Below are positions 1 to 10,053 of a DNA stretch of 64,000 nt, piece after piece (the first letter of the stretch is position 1; the number at the start of each line of letters is the position of its first letter). The stretch is from Coraliomargarita sinensis (GTDB taxonomy: Bacteria > Verrucomicrobiota > Verrucomicrobiia > Opitutales > Coraliomargaritaceae). The notes beneath the pieces were generated by a model. That model searched no databases. It was not told where the DNA came from and saw only the letters and a list, made by a program, of their open reading frames with translations. Where the stretch lies: the NCBI RefSeq assembly GCF_003185655.1, contig NZ_QHJQ01000009.1, forward strand, positions 1 to 64,000. The letters are read 5' to 3'. The position numbers and the translations under genes were made by a program.

Positions 1-153
1 CACCTCGACCCCGCAGAAATCCGCCACCTGCCAGATCATCTTCCGCAGGATCTCCTTCTCGCGGTCCCCAAACAAACGCTCTCCATTCACCGTTCTGGTC
101 ATACAGTGATAGGTCGCATCGCTACCATTTACTTTTAGACGCCGGATTCGCAT
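1..153 (-). CDS. REP-associated tyrosine (Y1/IS200-like) transposase, N-terminal part
   Basis: The complement strand reads an open frame of 51 codons from the ATG at 151-153 to the left edge, so only the N-terminus is here. It begins MRIRRLKVNGSDATYHCM and continues through TVNGERLFGDREKEIL, a pattern I recognise from stand-alone Y1 transposases (COG1943, RAYT type) common in Verrucomicrobiota. The family nicks and rejoins single-stranded DNA with one catalytic tyrosine and an HUH metal motif; both would lie outside the window, so activity cannot be judged. RAYTs are usually single-copy and mobilise short REP hairpins rather than themselves. Several GTAG-tagged hairpins in this window are candidate substrates. 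It could also be an ordinary IS200-like element. Confidence 0.75.
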   Translation of the reverse strand, partial: MRIRRLKVNGSDATYHCMTRTVNGERLFGDREKEILRKMIWQVADFCGVEV

Positions 154-416
154 GCTAAGAAAAGGAAATCACTCAAATTGAAGTCGTTGTCAACTATTAT
201 TAGCCTGTCCCTAATTTCTAGATTTATCCTTATTTAATTTAATTTCTAATTCATGGTGGGCTGAGCGTGCACTAGAGAAGGAAACGAATATTGCATATTC
301 TTTGGATCGGAAAAGCATGGGGAACTTCAAAGATGCAACTCAGTCTGAGTGGCAGCATACCTAATATTTTGCTTCTCCTCCCTAACCTTGGACACAAGCA
401 GACTTAACAGAACCAA
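154..416. other. Intergenic region between divergent genes
   Basis: 263 bases of AT-rich sequence separate the leftward transposase from the rightward oxidoreductase. It must carry both promoters, but I see no convincing -35/-10 pair, operator palindrome or small gene. Confidence 0.5.
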
Positions 417-1802
417 ATGAACAAAACTTATCACATTTCCCGTCGAGCTTTCGTACGTCGCTGCTCGGCCATTGCAGCAGCAACAGGTCTACCAATCTGG
501 TTTGTTAAACAACAAGTCGCGAGTGCGGAATCAGACAAGTCGAAGATCAAGTCGCCTAACGATCGGCCGCGCCTTGCTCTGATTGGGTCGGGTGGCATGG
601 GGGCCGGGGGTGCCAAGAGCTGCATGCGCTTTGCTGATGTTGTCGCCGTTTGCGACGTGGATCAGGCTCAAATCGACAAGCGAATAAGCCGCTTCATTGT
701 AGGCGGCAAGAAGCCGGATACATATCGGGACTTCCGTAAACTTTTGGAACGCGACGACATCGACTGCATTGTCAACGGCACACCGGACCACTGGCACAGC
801 CTGATCAACATCGCCGCCGCACGCGCCGGAAAAGATATCTACTCGGAAAAGCCGCTTACTTTGACCATCGACGAAGGGCGACATGTGATCAAAGCGGTCC
901 GCGATAATCAGCGCGTCTTGCAAACCGGCACCCAGCAGCGGAGCAGCAAGCGCTTCCGCCTCGCCTGCGAACTCGTACGCAACGGTCGCATCGGAAAATT
1001 GAAAGAGGTCAATGTCTGGCTACCTGCCGGGCTGCGTGAAGGTCAGGTCGGAGGCGACCCGAGCAAACACACTAAAGCACCTTTCCAACCTCAACCCATA
1101 CCGGAAACCTTGGATTGGGACTTCTGGCAAGGCCAAGCCGAGGCCAACGACTACATGTTTGAGCGCTGCCATACCTGGTTCCGCTATTGGTATGAATACT
1201 CCGGTGGAACGATGACAGACTGGGGGGCGCACCATATGGATATCGGCTATTGGGCCATTGGTTTGCCCGCACCGACCCAGATCGAGAGCAAGGCGCTGAG
1301 TCAGCCAATTCCCGGCGGCTACTCTGTAATCGCCGATTATGAAGTAAAATTTACCTACCCGAACGGTGTTATCTTTAATGTCAGGTCGACCCGGGACGAC
1401 AATCCTTTCGGCGGCATCGTCAATAAAGATGGTCAGCGAAACGGCATCCGTTTTGAAGGCACGGATGGATGGATCTGGGTCAACCGCGGTTCCATCGAGG
1501 CGAGTGATCGCGATTTACTCAGAACCCCTCTTCCGGACGATGCCGAAAAGCTATATGAGAGCAGCGATCACCGGAAGAATTTCTTTGATTGTATGCTATC
1601 CCGCGAGGACCCCATCTGCAACGTGGAGACCGGTCACCTCTCAGCGGTCGTCTGCCACCTCGGCGCAATTTCCCTCCGAACCGGCAAAAACCTGACCTGG
1701 GATCCCGACGGCGAAATCTTCACTGGCCCGGGTTCAACAGCAGCCAACGCGCACATTGCCCGGGAAATGCGTGCGCCCTACAACTACGACTTTATCGCCT
1801 AA
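417..1802 (+). CDS. Gfo/Idh/MocA family oxidoreductase, Tat-exported
   Basis: This 461-residue protein is a NAD(P)-dependent oxidoreductase of the Gfo/Idh/MocA superfamily, usually acting on sugars, sugar acids or inositols. The N-terminus carries a twin-arginine signal (SRRAFVRR, residues 9-16) followed by an Ala-rich segment, so it should be exported folded with its cofactor. A Rossmann motif GSGGMGAGG lies near residue 57, and the family lysine is in SEKPLT near residue 142. The C-terminal half has WGAHHMDIGYWA, typical of the substrate domain. The next gene is a paralogue starting 10 bases after this stop, so the two are probably co-transcribed. Substrate is not predictable. Tat-exported members of this family are abundant in Planctomycetes and Verrucomicrobiota. 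Confidence 0.9.
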   Translation: MNKTYHISRRAFVRRCSAIAAATGLPIWFVKQQVASAESDKSKIKSPNDRPRLALIGSGGMGAGGAKSCMRFADVVAVCDVDQAQIDKRISRFIVGGKKPDTYRDFRKLLERDDIDCIVNGTPDHWHSLINIAAARAGKDIYSEKPLTLTIDEGRHVIKAVRDNQRVLQTGTQQRSSKRFRLACELVRNGRIGKLKEVNVWLPAGLREGQVGGDPSKHTKAPFQPQPIPETLDWDFWQGQAEANDYMFERCHTWFRYWYEYSGGTMTDWGAHHMDIGYWAIGLPAPTQIESKALSQPIPGGYSVIADYEVKFTYPNGVIFNVRSTRDDNPFGGIVNKDGQRNGIRFEGTDGWIWVNRGSIEASDRDLLRTPLPDDAEKLYESSDHRKNFFDCMLSREDPICNVETGHLSAVVCHLGAISLRTGKNLTWDPDGEIFTGPGSTAANAHIAREMRAPYNYDFIA

Positions 1803-1812
1803 ACCGTGCCCT

Positions 1813-3186
1813 ATGAAACGTAGAACCTTCGTCAAACGATCCAGCCAGGTGCTGGCCGCCAGCTCCGTTTTTCCAACCTTCGCGATTGGTCAGTCAGGCC
1901 CCTCCGCCAACAGTAAACTCAACGTCGCCTTTATCGGCTCTGGCGGTTGGATTGCCCGCCAGCCCTACAACCAAGGCTGTAAGGACGAAAACCTCGTCGC
2001 CTTCTGTGATGTGGACCGCGCAAACAGTGCTGAAAACATGAAAAACTGGCGCACCACCCAGCCCTTTTTCGAGGATTTTCGAAAGATGCTGGACAAGATG
2101 CACAAGGAGATCGACGCGGTGGTCATCTCAACTCCGGACCACACACACTTTGCCGCAACCCTGATGGCAATGGAACGTGGCATCCACGTGTACACCCAAA
2201 AACCTTTGACGCATAACATTTGGCAGGCGCGAACTCTGAGAAAGGCTAAGCACAAATATAATGTCGTCACCCAAATGGGCAACCAAGGCCATTCGGGCAA
2301 AGGCATCCGCCAGTCGGTCGAAGCTTACCGAGCCGGAGTCATCGGCGAAGTCAAACAGGTCTTTGCCCGCAACGAATGGCCCGATTTCAGCGATCGCCAT
2401 TTTGCCAATATCAACCAGATGCCACCACCTTCCTCAGCGGTACCCAAGACACTCAATTGGGACCTCTGGCTCGGGCCACAGGCCGATAGGGATTACTCTG
2501 CAAGCTACCTGCCCAAGAAATGGCGCACTTTTTACGACTTTGGTATGGGTGTGCTCGGCGACTTCGGTTGCCACACTTTTGACATGCCCGTCTGGGCCCT
2601 AGACCTCGCCCCCCCAACCGTCGTGGAAAGCATCCGCCGGGAAAGTTCACTGGTTGGTGTCATTCCCGCCAGCAGCCATCTACGCTTTCACTTTCCGGCC
2701 AAGGGCAATCGGGGTCCGGTCACACTCGACTGGTTTGACGGCCCGCAGGACTGGGAAGAGGTCGGCCGCATCGATGCCTTCGGCGCGAAAGACGCCACCC
2801 ATGCCGGGCGTGCCTGCTGGATGGTAGGCGACAAAGGCCTGATGGGCTGCGGCACGCATGCTGGGACCCCCATGATTTTGCCCAACGAATTGCGCAAAGA
2901 CTGGATGACCAATCCACCGGAAGAGACGATCCCTCGGGTCGAAGGCGGGCCGTTCCGCGAATGGCTGCGGGCAATGAAGGGCGAAGGCCCCGAACCCGGC
3001 TCCAACTTTGATGTTTCCGCCAACCTAACTGAGATCATTTTGCTCGGGGTGATTGCCCAGCGCTTCGACACCCGCATCGAGTGGGACGCCAAGGCCGGCA
3101 AGATAACCAACCAACCTGAGCTCAACGCTTTTGTCAGAGAGCCGGCACGCGAGGGCTGGGACTTCGGCGATTATTTGTGGACTTAG
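1813..3186 (+). CDS. Gfo/Idh/MocA family oxidoreductase, Tat-exported, QKP variant
   Basis: This 457-residue paralogue of the preceding gene is read from the ATG at 1813, because that start places a twin-arginine signal (RRTFVKR) at the N-terminus; an upstream in-frame ATG at 1756 would lie inside the previous gene. The Rossmann motif is GSGGWIARQ. The usual EKP motif reads TQKPLTHN, keeping the lysine but replacing the glutamate with glutamine. The substrate domain includes GVLGDFGCHTFDMPVWAL. Expected location is the periplasm, with a sugar-type substrate. Spacing of 10 bases suggests an operon with the upstream paralogue, and the pair may carry out coupled oxidation and reduction of one substrate. 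Confidence 0.9.
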   Translation: MKRRTFVKRSSQVLAASSVFPTFAIGQSGPSANSKLNVAFIGSGGWIARQPYNQGCKDENLVAFCDVDRANSAENMKNWRTTQPFFEDFRKMLDKMHKEIDAVVISTPDHTHFAATLMAMERGIHVYTQKPLTHNIWQARTLRKAKHKYNVVTQMGNQGHSGKGIRQSVEAYRAGVIGEVKQVFARNEWPDFSDRHFANINQMPPPSSAVPKTLNWDLWLGPQADRDYSASYLPKKWRTFYDFGMGVLGDFGCHTFDMPVWALDLAPPTVVESIRRESSLVGVIPASSHLRFHFPAKGNRGPVTLDWFDGPQDWEEVGRIDAFGAKDATHAGRACWMVGDKGLMGCGTHAGTPMILPNELRKDWMTNPPEETIPRVEGGPFREWLRAMKGEGPEPGSNFDVSANLTEIILLGVIAQRFDTRIEWDAKAGKITNQPELNAFVREPAREGWDFGDYLWT

Positions 3187-3270
3187 TGCACAGGACGCAA
3201 AAGTGGCGACCTGAAACCTTGTACAAATTCAGGGTTCGACCTTCCACGCATATACGTAAGGCTAAACATC

Positions 3271-3555
3271 ATGGACACTCCACCTCTTACCAGCGCTGAA
3301 AAGAAAAAGCTCCGCGGCATGGCACAGCGCCTGAAACCGATCGTGCATATCGGCAAGCATGGCTTATCCGAATCCGTCTTGGCCGAAATCGAGACCGCTT
3401 TGACCAAAAACGGCCTAATCAAAATTCGCTTTGAGAGCGATCGCGAGGGGGTCAAAACGCTTTGCTCAGAGATTCCAGAAAAAACAGGATCCGAATTTGT
3501 CGGTAGTGTCGGCAAAACTGCTGTTTTCTTCCGCGACATGCCCGAGGAAAGCTAA
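3271..3555 (+). CDS. yhbY: YhbY-like ribosome-assembly RNA-binding protein (CRM domain)
   Basis: A 94-residue protein that matches the YhbY/CRM family over its whole length. It shows the N-terminal Lys-rich helix, LKPIVHIGKHGLSES with the conserved GKxG-type loop, then LIKIRF and GKTAVFFR strands. The family binds pre-50S ribosomal subunits through rRNA. It is a cytoplasmic housekeeping gene unrelated to its exported neighbours and is probably transcribed on its own, with 84 bases upstream and 85 downstream. Confidence 0.9.
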   Translation: MDTPPLTSAEKKKLRGMAQRLKPIVHIGKHGLSESVLAEIETALTKNGLIKIRFESDREGVKTLCSEIPEKTGSEFVGSVGKTAVFFRDMPEES

Positions 3556-3640
3556 GTAAGCACAACTTTCTGTGGCACCGGAATTTCGCTGTCACTAATC
3601 AAGAGGTAAGTTTCAGGCTTCGCACACGTTATGGTTATCA

Positions 3641-5047
3641 ATGCCTTTTAGTCGTAAACACGATTACAATACTGTACGCCACCTGAGTGCCGCACTCTTG
3701 CTCAGTGCTTGCGCGCTGGTTTCCGCATGTACGCAAGGAGTGGCGCCGGCCCAAGCCTTGTCTCCGGTTGAGACAACATTCAGCGTATCGGGCAGCGCCG
3801 AGCGCCGGGCCGAATGGTGGAAGGCTTTTGATGATCCCCAATTGAACCGCCTTATAGACGAAGCACTTTCAGACAGTCCAAGCCTGGAGGCAATCTGGGA
3901 ACGCCTTCAAGCCAACGAAGCTCTTGCACGACGCGAACGCTCCGCACTTTTTCCTCAACTAGATGGAATATTAGGCGCTTCATCCGAGAGAGAAGACAAC
4001 GAAGGCACCGAACTTTTCAGCGTAGGCCTCTACGCCAGCTATGAGGTTGACCTCTGGGGGCGCATACGGTCGGAAGCAGAGGCCGAGCGCCTACGCGCTG
4101 AAGCCACCAAAGCCGACTACGAAACAGCGGCGTTAACGCTCTCCGGGCAAGTCGCCCTCACCTGGTATCGGCTCCTCGCACGCACCGAAATCCTTGCATT
4201 GATTGAAGATCAAATAGCGGCCAATGAAAAAGTTGCTGAATCACTAATTGCCCGCTTCCGGGGAGGCGAGGCCCGCAGCGTCGATGTACTTCGTCAAGAG
4301 CAGCTCATTGAAGCCACCCGTGAACTGAAACTTATCGCCGAAGCAGATATAGCAGTATTAGAAAACCAGCTACAAGTGCTGCTCGGGAATACTCCGCAAA
4401 AAAACTTTGCATCGGACAGCCATGCCGAACTCCCCGCCCTACCCCCGCTTCCGAATACCGGCTTACCGGGTGAATTACTACTGCGCCGTCCCGATCTAAA
4501 ATCGGCTTATCTGGAACTGCTTGCTGCTGACCAGGACCTTGCCAGTGCGATCAGCGAGCGCTTTCCCCGTATCGATTTGACGGCGAGCGTGCGTTCCGCT
4601 TCCGAGGACAGCTCGAAACTTTTCGACGACTGGATCCGAAGCATCGCCGGTGAATTGGTAGCGCCGATCATCGATGGAGGCAACCGGCGCGCCGAGGTGG
4701 ATCGTCAGACAGCTATCAAGCGGCAACGTGTAGCCGAATTCAAACAGGCCAGTATAGTCGCTTATCGTGAAGTCGAAGATGCGCTGGTCCAGGAAAAGCA
4801 GGAGACACTCAGGCACGCCAGCCTTAGCAAACAAGTCGAGTTGCAACAAACCGCATTTAAACAACTGCAGAAAGAATTCCTCAATGGCGTAGGTAACTTT
4901 ATCGATGTGCTCACTGCCCAAACCGGAGCCCAGGAGTTGCAACGCAACCTGATCGAAAGCAAGCGCAGGCAGATAGAGTTCCGCATCGCACTCCACCGTA
5001 GCATCGCCGGCCCCATACAAGCATACGAAAAAAGAAAACAGCCATGA
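3641..5047 (+). CDS. RND efflux outer-membrane lipoprotein, TolC/NodT family
   Basis: A 468-residue outer-membrane factor forming the exit duct of a tripartite efflux pump. The signal peptide ends in a lipobox V27-S28-A29-C30, so the mature protein is lipid-anchored. It has the family hallmarks WWKAFDDPQLNRLIDEAL near residue 60, LWGRIRSEAEA, and the duplicated LRRPDL motif (LLRRPDLKSAYLELLAA) near residue 285, with long coiled-coil helices in each half. It is first in a three-gene operon: its TGA overlaps the ATG of the membrane-fusion protein by four bases, giving translational coupling. The exported compound cannot be predicted from sequence. Confidence 0.92.
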   Translation: MPFSRKHDYNTVRHLSAALLLSACALVSACTQGVAPAQALSPVETTFSVSGSAERRAEWWKAFDDPQLNRLIDEALSDSPSLEAIWERLQANEALARRERSALFPQLDGILGASSEREDNEGTELFSVGLYASYEVDLWGRIRSEAEAERLRAEATKADYETAALTLSGQVALTWYRLLARTEILALIEDQIAANEKVAESLIARFRGGEARSVDVLRQEQLIEATRELKLIAEADIAVLENQLQVLLGNTPQKNFASDSHAELPALPPLPNTGLPGELLLRRPDLKSAYLELLAADQDLASAISERFPRIDLTASVRSASEDSSKLFDDWIRSIAGELVAPIIDGGNRRAEVDRQTAIKRQRVAEFKQASIVAYREVEDALVQEKQETLRHASLSKQVELQQTAFKQLQKEFLNGVGNFIDVLTAQTGAQELQRNLIESKRRQIEFRIALHRSIAGPIQAYEKRKQP

Positions 5048-6261
5048 GCGAAGAAGAATCATTCGAAAAATCTAAAGTTAAGAGCGGCAAATTGACCTGG
5101 ATCATCTCAGTCGGTCTGATTGTGGCCGCCTTAGCCGTTCTCTACTGGATTAACTCGACCGAACCGACGGCGGAGCGGGAAACCGCCACCCTGCGGCGTG
5201 CGATGCTGGTTGATGTGATCGAAGCGGAACAGGGCACATTCCGCCCCGTAATCGTGGAAACGGGCACGGTGGAACCCGCGAAAGAAATACAGCTTTCACC
5301 GCAAGTCGGCGGCCCCGTCATCAAGTTACATCCTGACTTTACGCCAGGCGGCTTTATCGAAGCCGGGGAAGTCGTTCTCGAAATCGAGCCGGCCGACTAC
5401 AAGAATATGCTGGCTCAACGGGAAAGCGAACTGGTCGAAGCCAAAACCGAACTGGCGCTTGAGATGGGTCGGCAAGAGGTAGCCCAGCGCGACTTTGAAC
5501 TTCTGGGCGAACGCTTACCGGAAGGAGAAAACAATCTGGTTCTGCGTGAGCCCCAACTCGAAGCCGCCAAGACTAGAATCGATGCATTTGAGGCGGCGGT
5601 CGACCAAGCCAAGCTGGACCTTGAACGCACCCGCCTGCGTAACCCCTTTGACGCCCAAATCCTCACACGTATGGCTAACCTGGGCACTCAAGTATCGGAA
5701 GGCATGCCGGTCGCTGAAATCGTCGGTATCGAAAAATACTGGGTGATGGCGACCGTTCCTCCAAGCAAACTCCCATTCATCGCTTTTCCCAGTGGAGAAG
5801 AACCAGGTGCGAAGGTGGAGCTCTTCAAACGTAATGCCAGTGGTCAGGCAGACCAACGCACGGGACGGCTTTTCCGCCTGATCGGGGAACTCGAGCCGAA
5901 CACAAGGTTGGCCCGTGTCGTCATCGAGGTGGACGACCCCTTGTGCCGCAAGCCTGAGTCGGCCGGCCTCCCCCCTCTCCTCGTCGGTGAGTTTCTCGAG
6001 GTGCACATACAAGGCGAAAGCCTACAAGACGTCGTCCGTATCCCCGTCGACTACCTACGCAAAAACGACACGGCCTGGGTCATGGCCGAAGACGACAAAC
6101 TGGAAATACGTCAACTCGATATCATCTTCAAAGACAGCAACTACGCCTATCTGAAATCAGGCATCTCCGAAGGTGAGCGTATCATCACCAGTAGCCTTTC
6201 GCGGGTCACCGAAGGGGCCGAATTACGCGTCGAAGTAGAGAACTCCACACCCAGCGAATAA
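5044..6261 (+). CDS. RND efflux periplasmic adaptor (membrane-fusion protein)
   Basis: A 405-residue HlyD/AcrA-type adaptor linking the inner-membrane pump to the outer-membrane duct. One N-terminal membrane segment (residues about 17-36, [17 protein letters not shown]) anchors it. A lipoyl-like half follows ([13 protein letters not shown]), then a coiled-coil hairpin (about residues 120-190) and beta-barrel and membrane-proximal domains. Its start overlaps the upstream stop (ATGA) and its stop overlaps the downstream start (TAATG), so all three pump subunits appear translationally coupled. Confidence 0.92.
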   Translation: MSEEESFEKSKVKSGKLTWIISVGLIVAALAVLYWINSTEPTAERETATLRRAMLVDVIEAEQGTFRPVIVETGTVEPAKEIQLSPQVGGPVIKLHPDFTPGGFIEAGEVVLEIEPADYKNMLAQRESELVEAKTELALEMGRQEVAQRDFELLGERLPEGENNLVLREPQLEAAKTRIDAFEAAVDQAKLDLERTRLRNPFDAQILTRMANLGTQVSEGMPVAEIVGIEKYWVMATVPPSKLPFIAFPSGEEPGAKVELFKRNASGQADQRTGRLFRLIGELEPNTRLARVVIEVDDPLCRKPESAGLPPLLVGEFLEVHIQGESLQDVVRIPVDYLRKNDTAWVMAEDDKLEIRQLDIIFKDSNYAYLKSGISEGERIITSSLSRVTEGAELRVEVENSTPSE

Positions 6262-9200
6262 TGGAAGATTCCAGCAACGCGCCGAAGGGCATGCTCGCTT
6301 GGATGGCGAAGAAATCGATCGCCGCCAACCTGCTCATGCTGCTGTTGATTGCGGGCGGCTTCTGGACTGCGATCAATATTCAGAAAGAGGTCTTTCCCGA
6401 GTTTGAGCTCGATATCGTCAATGTCAGCGTAGTTTACCCCGGCGCCGCCCCCGCCGAAGTGGAGCAAGGGATTCTCCAACCGGTTGAGGAGGCGATTCGC
6501 GGTGTCCAGGGCATCCGTGAAGTTAGTTCCACTGCCGAGGAAGGCAACGGCTCGGTCACGATTGAGTTAATTGCCGGGGTCAACCGGATGAAGGTCTTTC
6601 AGGACATTGACCAAGCGGTTAACCGGATCCGCACCTTCCCCGACGATATTGAAGAACCGGAGGTGGTTCTGCGGAGTCGCCAGCGCGACGTCATGGAGAT
6701 CGGTTTATACGGCCCCGTCGACGTCTGGACCCTGCGTCAACTCGCGGAGGAGTTGCGCATCCGCCTGCTCGCCGAAGAAGGGCTCACGCAAGTCGAGATC
6801 AACCGGGTGCCGGACTTCATGACTCACGTCGAGATTCCCCGTCATCGACTGCGGGAGTTCGGGCTCACGCTCAATGAGGTGGCCCGCATCATCGAGGATT
6901 CCAGTAACGACGTCCCCGCCGGTTCTATCGAGACCAACGCAGGGGAGATCCTTCTACGCATGAAGGAACGCAAGCAGTGGGCTGAAGAATTTGCCGAAAT
7001 CAAGATTCTGACCGGTGAAGGAGGTGCGGAACTCACCCTGGGAGAGATCGCGGACGTCCGGGACGGTTTCGAAGAATATGGCTTTCACTCCCAGTTTAAC
7101 GAGCAGCCCTCCGTCGAGCTGGAGATCTTCCGGGTCGGTCAGCAATCGCCGCTCGATATTGAAGAGACCGTCAAACGGGTGATGGAAGAATTTGAAGCAA
7201 TTGCTCCGGAAGGAGTCCAGTTACGGATCGACAGCAACCGGGCGCAGGACTTTCGCGAGCGGCTGACCCTGCTCCTGGAAAACGGTCTGATGGCGATCGT
7301 CATCGTACTTGCCATTCTCTCCCTATTTTTGGAATTCCGCCTAGCCTTCTGGGTGATGATGGGAATGACGACTTCGTTTGTCGGTGGGATCGTCTTCCTC
7401 CCGATGCTGGGCGTGAGCATCAACATGGTCTCGATGTTCGCCTTCCTGATCTCACTGGGCATCGTCGTTGACGACGCCATCGTGGTGGGGGAAAACATCT
7501 ACGAATACCGGCAGAAGGGAATGAGCCTGATCGACGCCGCTATTCAGGGCGTGCGCGATATCGCGGGGCCGGTCACCTTCAGTATCCTGACCAACGTCGT
7601 GGCCTTCGTTCCACTGCTCTTCATGCCGGGCACGACCGGTAAATTCTGGTGGCCGATTCCTGCCGTCGTGATCACCGTTTTACTGGTCTCACTCTTTGAG
7701 GCTCTGTTTATCCTGCCCGCACACCTCGGCCATGTTTCGAAGCGCCGCAGCTCAGGGATTGGCGATCGCTTACACGGGGTACAGCAAAAATTCTCAAAGG
7801 GGTTCAGCCGCTTTGTTGACACCTACTACCGCCGCGCGCTCAAGATCTGTCTCAAACATCGCTATATCACCTTCAGTGCTGCCGTTGCCCTATTTATCAT
7901 TGTTGGAGGTTATGCACGTAGCGGCCATATGGGCATGATTCTAATGCCGGAAGTTGCCGCCGACGAGATCGAGGCCGGCGTCCGCTTACCGGTCGGAGTC
8001 ACCCGCGACCAGTCTGCCCGCGTGGCTGAGGATATCACCAAGGCGACCCGGCGCATGTTTGATGAGCACAATCTATACGAACAGGCGGAAGGCGTAAAAA
8101 CCAATGTTCGCGATGGTAATTTTATCGATGTTGAAATCGTGCTCAAGGCCCCCGCCGAACGTACGATGCGAGCCAGGGACATCATCTCACTCTGGCGCGA
8201 TAATATCGGGGAAATCACCGGCGTGGACCAAATCACCTTCGAGGCCGAGCGTGGCCCCGGAGGGTGGCGGCAGGATATCGTGGTCGACCTCAGCCACACC
8301 AATATCGACACGCTCGAGCTAGCGACAGCCGCCTTCGTTGAGAGAATGGAAGGCTATGCGACGACGACCAACGTCAACGATAACTACAATCGCGGGAAGA
8401 AGCAGTTTGACTTCAAGCTCCTTCCTGAAGGTCGCTTGCTTGGTCTCACCTCCGAGGAAATCGGCCGTCAGGTACGCGACGCTTTTTACGGTTCCCTTGC
8501 CCTGCGCCAGCTGCGCGGCATTCACGAAATCGAAGTACGGGTCAAGCTTCCGGAAATCGAACGTGAGTCCCTGGACAATCTGGAGAACTTTGTTATCCGC
8601 ACACCTTCCGGAGTCGAGGTGCCCCTGATGGAAGTGGTCGAAGTCAACACCACCGAAGCCTTCTCCAGTATCAATCGGCGCAATGGACGTCGCGTCGTCT
8701 CCGTTGGGATGGATGTGCAACCCAAGCGCGCGGTCGGACAAATCATTGAGGCGATCGAGCTCGAAGAGATGCCGCAGCTACAGGCGGATTTTCCGGGCCT
8801 GACCTACAGCTTCGAAGGCAGCCAATCCGACATGCGGGAGTCCACCCAAGCGCTCAAAGGCGGCTTCGTGCTGGCCATGCTTGTGATCTATTCACTGCTC
8901 GCCGTCGCCTTCGGCAGCTACATTCAACCGCTCATTGTGATGGTAGCCATTCCCTTCGGCATCATCGGCGGCGTAATCGGGCACATCCTGCTCGGCTTCG
9001 ACCTCTCCCTCATCAGTTTAATGGGCATGATCGCCCTCTCCGGGGTGGTGGTCAACGACTCGCTGATCATGATTGACTTCGCCAATCGTAACCGGGGGGA
9101 TCAATCCGCTTTTGATGCGATCACCCAAGCCGGGGTACGACGTTTCCGTCCAATCATTCTCACTACTCTCACCACCTTCGGCGGGCTCACCCCCATCATT

Positions 9201-9359
9201 CTCGAAACCTCCCAGCAAGCTGCTTACCTTATTCCCATGGCGATCTCGCTGGGCTTCGGCATCGTCTTTGCCACCTCGATCATTCTGATTCTGGTGCCGA
9301 GCCTCTATCTGATTCTTGAGGATGTTAAACCACAGTCGAAATTAACAACCGACTCCTAA
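6261..9359 (+). CDS. RND efflux permease, AcrB/HAE family
   Basis: A 1032-residue inner-membrane proton antiporter, the normal length for the family. It has the expected 12 membrane segments in two halves with two large periplasmic loops. The first starts after [19 protein letters not shown]. The proton-relay aspartate pair is present in [15 protein letters not shown] (TM4), and the second-half signature is [16 protein letters not shown] (TM10). Porter-domain text such as [17 protein letters not shown] matches the HAE group. It is last in the pump operon; no regulator lies next to it. Substrate unknown. Confidence 0.95.
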   Translation: MEDSSNAPKGMLAWMAKKSIAANLLMLLLIAGGFWTAINIQKEVFPEFELDIVNVSVVYPGAAPAEVEQGILQPVEEAIRGVQGIREVSSTAEEGNGSVTIELIAGVNRMKVFQDIDQAVNRIRTFPDDIEEPEVVLRSRQRDVMEIGLYGPVDVWTLRQLAEELRIRLLAEEGLTQVEINRVPDFMTHVEIPRHRLREFGLTLNEVARIIEDSSNDVPAGSIETNAGEILLRMKERKQWAEEFAEIKILTGEGGAELTLGEIADVRDGFEEYGFHSQFNEQPSVELEIFRVGQQSPLDIEETVKRVMEEFEAIAPEGVQLRIDSNRAQDFRERLTLLLENGLMAIVIVLAILSLFLEFRLAFWVMMGMTTSFVGGIVFLPMLGVSINMVSMFAFLISLGIVVDDAIVVGENIYEYRQKGMSLIDAAIQGVRDIAGPVTFSILTNVVAFVPLLFMPGTTGKFWWPIPAVVITVLLVSLFEALFILPAHLGHVSKRRSSGIGDRLHGVQQKFSKGFSRFVDTYYRRALKICLKHRYITFSAAVALFIIVGGYARSGHMGMILMPEVAADEIEAGVRLPVGVTRDQSARVAEDITKATRRMFDEHNLYEQAEGVKTNVRDGNFIDVEIVLKAPAERTMRARDIISLWRDNIGEITGVDQITFEAERGPGGWRQDIVVDLSHTNIDTLELATAAFVERMEGYATTTNVNDNYNRGKKQFDFKLLPEGRLLGLTSEEIGRQVRDAFYGSLALRQLRGIHEIEVRVKLPEIERESLDNLENFVIRTPSGVEVPLMEVVEVNTTEAFSSINRRNGRRVVSVGMDVQPKRAVGQIIEAIELEEMPQLQADFPGLTYSFEGSQSDMRESTQALKGGFVLAMLVIYSLLAVAFGSYIQPLIVMVAIPFGIIGGVIGHILLGFDLSLISLMGMIALSGVVVNDSLIMIDFANRNRGDQSAFDAITQAGVRRFRPIILTTLTTFGGLTPIILETSQQAAYLIPMAISLGFGIVFATSIILILVPSLYLILEDVKPQSKLTTDS

Positions 9360-9445
9360 AAAGCGGACTTCCGGTTCTTTCATCCGGACCACTGCCGGCA
9401 AGCAAATGATTGGACAAGCAGGGCTCCTGTCTTACTGTTGCAGTT

Positions 9446-10042
9446 ATGAAATACCCATTCTACCTAACATGTATCTGTCTACTCATCGGTTTCGGGCTAA
9501 CGTCTGCCACTGCCAAAGAATCAAAAAACGCCGAGGCCGAAGCGCTCGTCGAAAAACAATCCGCGAAAGAAGATCGTTTAAGTTGGCTTGAACGTATTTT
9601 CAACTCGAAGGGTAACCAGGCAGAGAGGGAAACATCTCGGAATGGTGAGGAAGCTGAAGATAAAGCCAATGACCGTAAAGCTGCGGCAAAAGATGCCCGA
9701 GGCTTTTCGGACAAAGAACGCGCCGTTTTGGAGGATTGGCAGCGGGGCGAGGCCGGATGGAAAAAATCAGGCAGGAAGCTTCCTCCCGGGCTACAGAAGA
9801 AAGTAGCACGCGGCGGCGAATTACCTCCCGGCTGGAAAAAGAAACTGGCTGTCGGAGACCGGCTCCCCGAGGAATACGCCTCCGAAGCCAAAAGCTTGCC
9901 CGGAGAAATCCTGAAACGTCTACCCGAAAGTCCCGAAGGCACTGAGATCATTCGAATCGGTGACGAAGTGATACGTGTGATCGAGAACACTCGCGAAATC
10001 ATCGACATTCTCGGAATCAGTCAGGATACAGTCGAAGACTAG
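9446..10042 (+). CDS. CigR/RcnB-like secreted protein
   Basis: A 198-residue protein read from the ATG at 9446, which gives a clean signal peptide (MKYPFYLTCICLLIGFGL...SATA); a longer start at 9410 would bury it. The middle is highly charged (Glu/Lys/Arg-rich, likely helical). The C-terminal part contains the tandem motif KLPPGLQKKVARGGELPPGW followed by GDRLPEEY, which I recognise from the CigR (anti-virulence regulator) and RcnB-like periplasmic families. In most bacteria the role of these proteins is unknown. It ends 11 bases before corA, so the two may share a transcript, possibly linking it to metal homeostasis; that link is inference. Confidence 0.7.
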   Translation: MKYPFYLTCICLLIGFGLTSATAKESKNAEAEALVEKQSAKEDRLSWLERIFNSKGNQAERETSRNGEEAEDKANDRKAAAKDARGFSDKERAVLEDWQRGEAGWKKSGRKLPPGLQKKVARGGELPPGWKKKLAVGDRLPEEYASEAKSLPGEILKRLPESPEGTEIIRIGDEVIRVIENTREIIDILGISQDTVED

Positions 10043-10053
10043 TAAATCCTCTT